Assembly: GCA_028583605.1 (NCBI GenBank)
Contig: CM053337.1
Span: forward strand, 15,023,639 to 15,087,638
DNA: 64,000 nucleotides
Direction: 5' to 3'
Source of the DNA: Dastarcus helophoroides
Lineage: Eukaryota > Arthropoda > Insecta > Coleoptera > Bothrideridae
The position numbers and the translations under genes are program-made. Numbering within the stretch: the stretch's first letter is position 1; each line of letters starts with the position of its first letter. Shown in pieces: positions 11,201 to 23,200 of the stretch. Below the pieces are notes generated by a model. That model was not told where the DNA came from, ran no database searches, and worked only from the letters and a program-made list of their open reading frames with translations.

Positions 11201-14200
11201 GTAAAAGTAATTGATGTACGTTCTTATATTTTCTGAAGAGTGGGTGAGGGGGGAAGTTGGCCCCCCCCGAACGAAAATCCTGGCTACGTGCCTGTTATTT
11301 ACTGTTGAGAGTATTTACGTAATTCTGTATTTTCTGTATTTCTCTATTTAATACTTATACAGGATGACCCAAAATAGAAAACTGAAGAGAAGTTTCTTTT
11401 TTATTAGTTGACTTACACGTCATTCTTTATAAAAACTTCCATTTGATCTTAAATCAGTGGAAATGACATAATTTTTTTTAAACAAATACTACAGGGTGTC
11501 CAATTATTTGGAAATTTAGTTTATTTACAGAAAAATTCAGTACTCCATCGTTGGATACACTGTACATACTTTTTTGTTATTACTTCGTCCATATTTACGT
11601 TGAATATTCTTTTAGTGTCTGGCCCCCCGCGACAATGTGACGAAGATTTTTGCCTGGGGGCGAGCAGCGGTACTGCAAGTTTGATGAAAGGGGTCACTTC
11701 GTCCTCTTGCAACTGCCAGTGCCATTCGCATCTGCCAGCATACAGAGAAGATTTCAGAATTTGCGTCGATGACATTCACGGTAAGGACAGTTTCCTTTTT
11801 TTGTTTTGACACTTAATTTTGGAAATCGGGTGCATAATTAAGTAAAATAACAATAAAAAACGTATACTATAATGGGCCACCCTGTATAGTCACATTATAC
11901 AATGTGGCCCATCGAAACCTGCCAGGAAGAGTAAATTTCTAGAAAAATCACTATTTTGAAAAAATCAAAACTTTGAGGGACAAAATTGTATAAAAAGTTC
12001 GTAAATCGAAATACAAATCTTGTGCCCTAAAACCAAGCAACCTTTGTTCTGTTGCGACAAAATTTGTATTTCAATTTTGGAAATTCCAACATTTAGAGAA
12101 TCGGAATGTCGACCATATTTCTAAAACTCACTTTTTAGAGAAACGTCAACAGAAATATCGACGTTTCTCTAAAAAATAAGTTTTAGAAATATCGATTTTG
12201 AGCGAATTAACTTTAATTTTGCCAACATTTTCGATGAATTCGTCCAAAAGTATGCGATAACTTCCCGATAACAAGTGAGAGTATGGTTTAAAAATTCCTG
12301 CTTTTCCATTGTATCGAAATGTTCATTGAGCCGAGTCGATAAAGCTCGACCACATTCCATTTGTTTAAACAATGAAACCGCCGAATATCTCGAAATTGTT
12401 TCGCATGCCATATGGCGCTTTATCACCTTCCAGGTGAGTAAATTTAAGGCAAATTTGTTTTGGGTACCGACACGTAAATACTTCTAAATTATCCTCCGTT
12501 ATTACGGTCGTCGAACTTTTTACATTATAACGTTTTGCATAATTGGTGTTTTATTGTAATTTATTTCTATATAGCGGCGGTTTTTAATTACTAAAACGAC
12601 CTTTACTTCTGCATCTGTCACCGCTCGATTAACGTCAATATTTTTCTATGACATCTGTCGCCTTCGAGCTGTTTGACTAGTTAACTCCAGTCAACACGTT
12701 TGAATTCTTGACACCTCTGCAGTATCACCAATTCAAAAGTCTTAGAAGGAAAATGGAATCGGAACTTTTTTTAGTCGTTTTCCAGTCTACTCAATTAGTT
12801 CGTTTGATTTCTTAACACCTCTGCAGTATCACCAACTTAATCTCTTACTCTTTTTCGAACATTTTCGGTTCGAAACCCAAATTTTTAAATTTATAGTTCC
12901 AATTTTAATTGTCAAAAAAGATCTTGCAATTTTTCGACTTGACTTTAAACATTTATCCAATTGTTTTCCAACATTTCCTATTTTGAAATCAAAATTTTCA
13001 ACTTCTTATTAAATATTTACTTTTTGTCTTGTTTGTAATTTCACATTTGCAATTCAGAATTGAGACCTAGAAATTTTAACTTTCCTTCTGAAATTTTGAA
13101 TTTAAATAACTTCGTAGGGAAGATTTCATTATGATTCTTTTATCTTCAAGAAGAGAATGTTTCCTGGCAAAACAACTAAAATACTGATGAACTACTAAAT
13201 GACCAATTTGGTCAAAATTCTTTGGTCACGATCCCCTATAAGCACATTTGCGGATTTTAGAGAAGATTTCATGGGAAAAAAATTGCAATACTGATGAACC
13301 ACCAAACGCCCAACTATTTAACTCAAAATTATTTTGCCTAGGGACCACCAAGAGCTCATTTGTGTATTTTAGGGAATTTTTCGTGGCCAAATAGTTAGAA
13401 ATACCAATGAATTATTAAATGCACAACATTTTAGCTCAAAATTGTTTTGATTAGGATGCTCCATGAGAACATTTGCAATTTTAAAGATTTTATGGAAGAA
13501 CAATTGACAGATGCACCACCAAATACCCAACTTTTTACCATAACATTTTGCCTGTGCTTCTTCAATCACCAAAAGAAAATATTTCGTGGCAAAACAATTA
13601 AAATACTGATGATCTTCCAAATGACCAATTAGCTCCAAATTATTTTGGTCAGGATCCACCATGACAACAATTGCGAATTTTAGAGAAGATTTCATGGGAA
13701 AAAGACTGTAATACTGATGAACCACCAAACGTCCAACTTTTTAACACAAAATTGTTTTGCCTAGGGACCACCAAGAGCTCATTTGTGAATTTTAGGGAAT
13801 TTTTCGTGACCAAATAGTTGAAATACCAATGAACTATTAAATGCACAACATTTTAGCTCAAAATTGTTTTGATTAGGATGCTCCATTGGAACATTTGCAA
13901 TTTTAGAGGTTTCATGGGAACACAATTGATAGATGCACCACCAAATACCCAATTTTTTAACATAACATTTTGCCTGTGGTTCTTCAATCACCAAGAAGAA
14001 AATATTTCGTGGCAAAACAATTAAAATAATGATGATCTACCAAATGACCAATTTGCTCCAAAGTGTTTTGGTCAGGATCCACCATGATAACAATTGCGAA
14101 TTTTAGAGAAGATTTCATGGGAAAAAGACTATAATACTGATGAACCACCAAACGCCCAACCTTTTAACACAAAATTGTTTTGCCTAGGGACCACCAAGAG

Positions 14201-17200
14201 CTCATTTGTGAATTTTAGGGAATTTTTCGTGACCAAATAGTTGAAATACCAATGAACTATTAAATGCACAACATTTTAGCTCAAAATTGTTTTGATTAGG
14301 ATGCTCCATGAGAACATTTGCAATTTTAGAGATTTTATAGAAGAACAATTGACAGATGCACCACCAAATACCCAATTTTTTACCATAACATTTTGCCTGT
14401 GGTTCTTCAATCACCAAGAAGAAAATATTTCGTGGCAAAACAATTAAAATACTGATGATCTACCAAATGACCAATTAGCTCCAAATTATTTTGGTCAGGA
14501 TCCACCATGACAACAATTGCGAATTTTAGAGAAGATTTCATGGGAAAAAGACTGTAATACTGATGAACCACCAAACGCCCAACTTTTTAACACAAAATTG
14601 TTTTGCCTAGGGACCACCAAGAGCTCATTTGTGAATTTTAGGGAATTTTTCGTGACCAAATAGTTGAAATACCAATGAACTATTAAATGCACAACATTTT
14701 AGCTCAAAATTGTTTTGATTAGGATGCTCCATGAGAACATTTGCAATTTTAGAGATTTCATGGGAAAACAATTGACAGATGCACCACCAAATACCCAATT
14801 TTTTACCATAACATTTTGCCTGTGGTTCTTCAATCACCAAGAAGAAAATATTTCGTGGCAAAACAATTAAAATACTGATGAACTGACAAATGACCAATTA
14901 GCTCCAAATTATTTTGGTCAAGATCCACCATGACAACAATTGCAAATTATAGAGAAGATTTCATGGGAAAAAGACTGTAATACTGATGAACCACCAAACA
15001 CCCAACTTTTTAACACAAAATTGTTTTGCCTAGAGACCACCAAGAGCTCATTTGTGAATTTTAGGGAATTTTTCCTGATCAAATAGTTGAAATACCAATG
15101 AACTATTAAATGCACAACATTTTAGCTCAAAATTGTTTTGATTAGGATGCTCCATGAGAATATTTGCAATTTTAGAGATTTCATGGGAAAACAATTGACA
15201 GTTGCACCACCAAATACCCAACTTTTTACCATAATATTTTGCCTGTGGTTCTTCAATCACCAAGAATAAAATATCTCGTAGCAAAACAATTAAAATACTG
15301 ATGAACTATCAAACGACCAATTAGCTCCAATTTATTTTGGTCAGGATCCACCATGACAACAATTGCGAATTTTAGAGAAGATTTCATGGAAAAAAAACTT
15401 CAATACTGATGAATCACTAAACACTCAACTTTTAAACACAAAATTGTTTTGCCCACGGACCACCACCAAGAGCTCATTGGTGAATTTTAGGGAATTTTTC
15501 GTGATCAAATAGTTGAAATACCAATGAACTATTAAATGCACAACATTTTAGCTCAAAATTGTTTTGATTAGGATGCTCCATGAGAACATTTGCAATTTTA
15601 GAGATTTCATGGGAAAACAATTGACAGATGCATCACCAAATACAACACTTGCAAATTTTAGAGAAGATTTCAAGGGAAAAATATTGCAATACTGATGAAT
15701 CACCAAATACCTGACTTTTTAACACAATATTATTTTACCTGGGCACCTCCAAGAGCACATTTGTGAATGTTGGAGGATTTTTCGTGATCAAATAATTGAA
15801 ACATTGATGAACTAATAAATACTCAATATTTTAGTTTCGATTTTTTTTTAAATTTTAGTTTTATATCGTAATTTCAAGTTTCTTCTTTCTGTTGCAATCA
15901 GCTTAAGTGGAGCTTCATAGTGGATACTTTTTTTTAAAGTATCGCACTTACAATCGCTGTAATACTTCATTCGAATTGAAAACCAGTCGTGATAATGGTA
16001 AATTGATTTTCTCCCATTAAACTACTAAGTTGTCTTTCTGATTTCTTTTGATGGTCTGTTATTCGACCTTTAATTCGAGATTCACCATAAAATAATCATA
16101 CATTTGGTGGTCGAGACGATGTTCACCTGCAATTTGCCGACGAATCGAATTGTGTGCAAAAAATTCATTTCGGTAATCGTTCGACTCTGAGGCTGCATGA
16201 TAAATTATAGTCTCCCAAGTCAGAAATATTTCGCTAATTGTTTTTATTAATTAGGCAATAATATATGCATCATCTCTCTAAAGAATGTAACGGTGTTTAA
16301 ATTTAATGTTTTAATCGGGTAAATTAATAAAAATAACTCTTCAGCTATCGACTTATAAATAAATCAAAAATAAGTAGAACTGTTGACAGTTCACCTCTTA
16401 CAATTTGCAGTAAAAAACATATTCGAACTCGAGAGTTTCGTTGTTGATGGTTTCGTTATTGGTGGTTTCCTTATTGGTGGCTTCATCTTGGTGGTTTCGT
16501 TCTTGGTTGTTTCCTTCTTGGTGGCAATTACGAAACGATTCAGTGGGCTACAAATTGAAATGAAACGATGTTTCGTTCATAATGGGACTCATCAGTAATT
16601 ACTGGACAACTCGATTCGGTTGCACCATCGTGTATATTACAAATATTGATCAGGTACCTCATCTGTTTAATGACTGTAATTTCAGCCGAAGAGTCGCACA
16701 ATAAATTACTCACCGGATAACGAAGGTCGTGTAAGGTAGGTCAGCGTTCTCACGATTTAATCTTCTCGTTCTTGAACATGCAACCTTGTCTATTGGTAAC
16801 GACAGACTCCACTCATTATGTAATGTTATGCTCTCTTGTCATAATCAAGGAAATAAAAAAGCGACGTTTACTGTATGCCATTCATTAGAATTATTGGGTA
16901 GATACAATCGCGAATTTCGCACATTTCCGAGGATTCTGTAAAAAACTAAACGATGTAATGCCGATTTCCCGTTTAGAAGCATTTTCTGCATTTTAATTGA
17001 AAGTTATTCGCTAATTTCATAGAGTACAGTTCCTTACCTTGGATTCTTCCCATCTCATAAATTTTTAATTATTATGCGCGAGTTTGTATACTTCATTCCA
17101 ATGGTGATGCAAATTGCGTGATGGTGACGCAAGGTGGTGGATCTGTCAATTGTTTTCCCATAAAATTTTTAAAATTGCAAATGTCCTCATGGAGCATCCT

Positions 17201-20200
17201 AATCGAAACAATTTTGAGCTAAAATGTTGTGCATTTAATACTTCATTGGTATTTCAACTATTTGGTCTTGAAAAATTCCCTAAAATTCACAAATGAGCTC
17301 TTGGTGGTCCTTAGGCAAAACAATTTTGTGATAAAAAGTTGGGTGTTTGGTGATTCATCAGTATTGGAGTTTTTTTCCCATAAAATCTTCTCTAAAATTC
17401 GCAATTGTTGTCATGATGGATCCTGACCAAAATAATTTGGAGCTTATTGGTCATTTGGTAGATCATCAGTATTTTAATTGTTTTGCCATGAAATATTTTC
17501 TTCTTGGTGATTGAAGAACCACAGGCAAAATGTTATGGTAAAAAATTGGGTATTTGGTGGTGCATCTGTCACTTGTTTTCCCATGAAATGTTTAAAATTG
17601 CAATTGTTCTCATAGAGCATGCTAATCAATACAATTCTGAACTAAAAAGTTGTCCATTTAATAGTTCATCCATATTTTAACTATTTGATCACGAAAAATT
17701 CCCTAACATTCACAAATGGGCTCTTGGTGGTCCCTAGGCAAAACAATTTTGTGTTAAAAAGTAGGATGTTTGGTCATTCATCAGTATTGGAGTTTTTTTC
17801 CCATTAAATCTTCTCTAAAATTCGCAATTGTTGTCATGGTGGATCCTGACCAAAATAATTTGGAGCTAATTGGTCATTTGGTAGATCATCAGTATTTTAA
17901 TAGTTTTATCACGAAATATTTTCTTCTTGGTGATTGAAGAACCACATGCAAAATGTTATGGTAAAAAATTGAGTATTTGGTGGTGCATCTGTCAATTGTT
18001 TTTCCATGAAATCTCTAAAATTGCAAATGTTCTCATGGAGCATCCCAATCAAAACAATTTTGAGCTAAACTGTTGTGGATTTAATAGTTCATTGGTATTT
18101 CAACTATTTGGTCATTGAAAATTCTCTATAATTCACAAATGGGCTCTTGGAGGCCCCCAAGCAAAATAATTTTTTGTTAAAAAGTTGGGTGTTTGGTGGT
18201 TCATCAGTATTACAGTCTTTTTCCCATGAAATCTTCTCTAAAATTCGCAATTGTTGTCATGGTGGATCCTGGCCAAAATAATTTGGAGCTAATTGGTCAT
18301 TTGGTAGATCGTCAGTATTTTAATGGTTTTGCCACGAAATATTTTCTTCTTGGTGATTGAAGAACCACAGGCAAAATGTTATGGTCAAAAATTGGGTATT
18401 TGGTGGTGCATCTATCAATTGTGTTCCCATGAAACCTCTAAAATTGCAAATGTTCCCATAGAGCATCCTAATTAAAAAATTTTGAGCTCAAATATTGTGG
18501 ATTTAATAGTTCATCGATATTTCAACTATTTGGTCACGAAAAATTCCCTAAAATTCACAAATGCGCTCTTGGAGGTCCACAAGCAAGATAATTTTGTGTT
18601 AAAAAGTAGGGTGTTTGGTCATTCATCAGTATTGGAGTTTTTTTCCCATTAAATCTTCTCTAAAATTCACAATTGTTGTCATGGTGGATCCTGACCAAAA
18701 TACTTTGGAGCTAATTGGTCATTTGGTAGATCATCAGTATTTTAATAGTTTTACCACGAAATATTTTCTTCTTGGTGATTGAAGAACGACAGACAAAATC
18801 TTATACTAAAAAGTTGGGTATTTGGTGGTGCATCTGTCAATTGTTTTCCCATGAAATCTCTAAAATTGCAAATGTTCTCATGGAGCATCCTAATCAAAAC
18901 AATTTTGAGCTAAACTGTTGTGCATTTAATAGTTCATCGATATTTCAACTATTTGGTCACGAAAAATTCCCTAAAATTCACAAATGGGCTCTTGGAGGTC
19001 CCCAAGCAAAATAATTTTGTGTTAAAAAGTTGGAGTGTTTGGTGGTTCATCAGTATTGCAGTTTTTTTCCCATGAAATCTTCTCTAAAATTCGCAATTGT
19101 TGTCATGGTGGATCCTGGCCAAAATAATTTGGAGCTAATTGGTCATTTGGTAGATCATCAGTATTTTAATTGTTTTGCCACGAAATATTTTCTTCTTGGT
19201 GATTGAAGGACCACAGGCAAAATGTTATGGTAAAAAATTGGGTATTTGGTGGTGCATCTGTCAATTGTTTTCCATGAAATCTCTAAAATTGCAAATGTTC
19301 TCATGGAGCATCCTAATCAAAAACAATTTTGAGCTAAACTGTTGTGCATTTAATAGTTCATCGGTATTTCAACTATTTGGTCACTAAAAATTCTCTAAAA
19401 TTCACAAATGGGCTCTTGGAGGTCCCCAAGCAAAATAATTTTGTGTTAAAAAGTTGGGTGTTTGGTGGTTCATCAGTATTGAAGTTTTTTTCCCATGAAA
19501 TCTTCTCTAAAATTCGTAATTGTTGTCATGGTGGATCCTGGCCAAAATAATTTGGAGCTAATTGGTCATTTGGTAGATCATCAGTATTTTAATTGTTTTG
19601 CCACGAAATATTTTCTTCTTGGTGATTGAAGAACGATAGGCAAAATGTTATGGTAAAAAATTGGGTATTTGGTGGTGCATCTGTCAATTGTTTTATCATG
19701 AAAACTCCAAAATTGTAAATGTCCTCATGAGATTTGATTAGGATGCTCCATGGAGCATCCTAATCAAAGCAATGTTGAACTAAAATGTTGGGTATTTGGT
19801 GGTGCATCTGAAACGCGATCGAAAATTTCTAAATTTTGAGATTTTAGTGAAATTTATAGAAATTCGAAGGAAAAAATGAATCTTCGAAGAGATCGATTGT
19901 TTTAATGTTTTTAAAATTAGACTTTTCTCTCTAAACGTTGCAATAAATTTTGGAATTTGCAATGATCCTGTTCCCGGTGGCTATTTCTATCGAAGTAATT
20001 TTTGTCCACAGATTAGGACCGTGGCCAATTCTGCCACAAATTTATGCATACCCAGTTTGTTTAAAATTCATGAATTTTTTTTCCATTTCACAGTGCATGC
20101 ATTAGTCGATAATTGAGTGCTTTTTATACACAAAACAGTGATTTATTTATCGTTTGGATGAAAGTAAATGCAGCTCGTACCTAATTAATAATGTATGCAA

Positions 20201-23200
20201 ATTTCCATTTTTACAATCTCCTAAATATCAGAAGCAGTTATTCTAAAAGAAGCCGGAGCGTGAAAAAGTGTGCATAAAATTATAATGATCAATTAATTCT
20301 CTTTCTATAAGTTATTTGAATGTTCGTCTAATAAAAAACCATAAATTCTGTTATTATTGCTTAATTTAAAAATCTACGTCTACGAACTCACTTTGGAATG
20401 ACACCTCGCACTTGAAACAATTACAACTACAATGCAGAAAATAAAGCTCAAAATTAAACTTAATTTGGAAATTTTGGCTGTTTTCTCGAACGACTCAATT
20501 TCGACTTTTTCAAAAATTTTCAGTTTTGAGATAAATTGAGTCGACATATCGAGGTTAAAGTTGAAAATTTTGTTTTCTCAAAATTCATTCTTGGAAATTC
20601 TTAGTTGAAATTGGAAAAATCGAGAAAAAAGTCGAAATTTTGGAAAATGTAATGTAAGAAAATAAATCGCAAAATTTTAAGACTTAGCTTAAAAATTTCG
20701 ACTTTATTTTTAAAAAAAATTCGGACTTAATTACAACTTATTCCATAAATGTTTAATTTTTGGGCTACATTTTGTGTTTTAAAGTCGAAATTTCTAGAAA
20801 AGTGTTGATCGAAATATAGATTTTTTTTATATAAATTTCAGCCTATATTTTCAGTAATAAAATAGTGGATGTTTCAAAAAATGGAATTTAGAAAAATGAA
20901 TCTTAAAATTTCGGACAGTAATTTATCGAAAAGAAAACAAAACTTTGAATCTTGATTTTTTCTCGAAATTTCGCGTTAAAATCTAAATTCATTTCTATAA
21001 ATTACGAGCTTAAATTTGAAAATTGGGGAAACAAAAGTTAAAATTTCGAATAAACGTAATTTGGGAAAATAATTCATCTAAAAATGTTGGGTTTAACCTC
21101 AAAATTTAGATTTGTTTTTCGAAATTTCGACTTAATTTCCACTTTCCCCTTTTTTTTTGGTGGAACGGACTGGTCCTTGGTTATCTTCAAAAATTGTCCC
21201 CTAAAACTAAGAAATATTAAAAAATAAATATCGCGCTCGGATGGAACGTTGCATCCCTAGTGTGACATGGTGTTTTAGAGTGTAATATAATGTTGCAAGG
21301 TGTAACTTGGTGTTGCATGGTGTAACACGGTGCCAGGCGATGTTACGCAGTGTTACATGGTTACAAGCAACGTGGTGCTATTCAGTGTAACATAGTGTTA
21401 CACAGTATGACATAATGTTACATCATGTAACATGGTATATGGTGTAATACCGAAATACAAATCTTATCCTTTGAAAGCAAGAAAGATTAAAAAACAAAGA
21501 TCGCGCTCGGATGGAACGTTGCATCCCTAGTGTGATATGGTGTTATAGGGTGTAACATAGTGTTGCACGGTGTAACATGGTGTTGCATGGTGTAACACGG
21601 TGTCATGTGATGTTACGCAGTGTAACATAGTGTTACATGGTTACAAGCAACGTGGTGCTATTCAGTGTAACATGGTGTTACACGGTGTGACATAATGTTA
21701 CATAATGTAACATGTTATATGGTGTAATACTGAAATACAAATCTTGTCCCCTGAAACCAAGAAAGATTAAAAAACACCACAGAGGTTGCTCTAACGCGTT
21801 TCGATAGCCAAGCTATCATTTTCAGAGGAGTTGGTTTCAGGGGACAAGATTTTTCCCATTTTTGTTATTTTGATTCAGAAAGGAAGACAGTGTGACAATG
21901 GAATATGTATTATATCACCAAAATCAAGCACAAAGCTCTGGGCCCTATATTAGGTGTTCCTTAAAGCGAATTAGAATTGAACGCTGAGTTTGCCCATGAT
22001 ACAATTACCTAATTTGGGTCCCTGATAATATTTATCTTCTAAACGACTTTTAAATACGAATTTACAGATTCACACTCAAATAAATAAATAAATCACCAAC
22101 AGTAACCGTTGAATTGTCAAGTTACAGGTAATTAAAACTAATGAACATAAATCTGTGGCCGGTGAAGCAGCTTTTTAGTCGAACACATTCTCTCGTTAAT
22201 TTATTGAAAACATGTTTTTTTCAGTTTCGCTCAATTCCTCATTGTGCATGGGTTGGTCGTTTAGAAAACGGATTTTGCAAACGGCAAACTAATCTATACT
22301 TTGACATCGATATTATAATGGAATTTACATCGGATGACCGCCATTAACCCTTTCAAGTCTTGATGTATTACATAGAGACGTGATGCATTAAATTTTTTTA
22401 GTTGAAATTGACATTAATAAGCGATTACGTTAAGCGAGATGTAACGAACTTTTGTTAGAAATTGGACGTTTACACGTCAGATATAAAGGGCTCAAAATTG
22501 TATACAATGCAAGACAGAATACCAAATTCTGTTATGTATCAGATGATGAAGAGTCTTTACTTGAAATAGTAACAGTTAGACTATTTCCAAGTGCAGGGGA
22601 AGGAGCCCAGCCCACCCCTTCGCGACACCTCTGATAAAAAGTAGTAATGAATGGATCGATGTACAAATTTGTCCCTTGAAACCAAGAAAGATGAAAAAAT
22701 CGAGCAACGTTGCTCGAACGCCAAGCTATCATCTTCAGAGAGATACAGTCCAAGGAGAGTCCGTTCAATCAAAGTAATAAATGGAGTTCACCGTTCCTTG
22801 TCTGAAAGTTCAATTAACGATGCTAATACTACATAACCTCATGAAAAATCACTTTGTAAGGTAATGAAGCAACGCAGAGGAAGTATTACAGCATTTCACG
22901 TCAGTTAATTAATTTAAAGATTAAAGAAGAATAAAGCGAATTTCCCATAAGTTGCAGTGAAAGTTAAATATTGGTGAACATTTTACTACTTTTACTATCC
23001 AAAGTTATGTAGCGTCGTGAGAAATTTTTACGAGAAAATCAAATGCATTCCCCCAATTTTTGTTAACTATTTAAATTCTTTTAAAATCTTTCTTGGTTTC
23101 AGGGGACAAGATTTATATTTCAGTATTACACCATATACCATGTTACATTATGTACACATTAGGTCACACCGTGTAACACTATGTTACACTGAATAGCACC

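Noticed and set aside
12169..12487. Protein-like open frames on both strands; the plus strand ends with CAG/GTGAGT at about 12434
   Set aside because: Plausible peptide on either strand, but no acceptor, neighbouring exon or recognisable family; the frame does not fit between shavenoid exons 2 and 3 without evidence.
13369..15284. Series of 65-119-codon minus-strand open frames with the same peptide
   Set aside because: They recur with the 423-bp satellite and appear on the plus strand in the inverted array; no start, splice or domain evidence.
13200..19800. CRISPR-like arrays, as repeats alternate with diverged segments
   Set aside because: Eukaryotic satellites: repeat lengths are too long, no unique spacers, and no cas genes.
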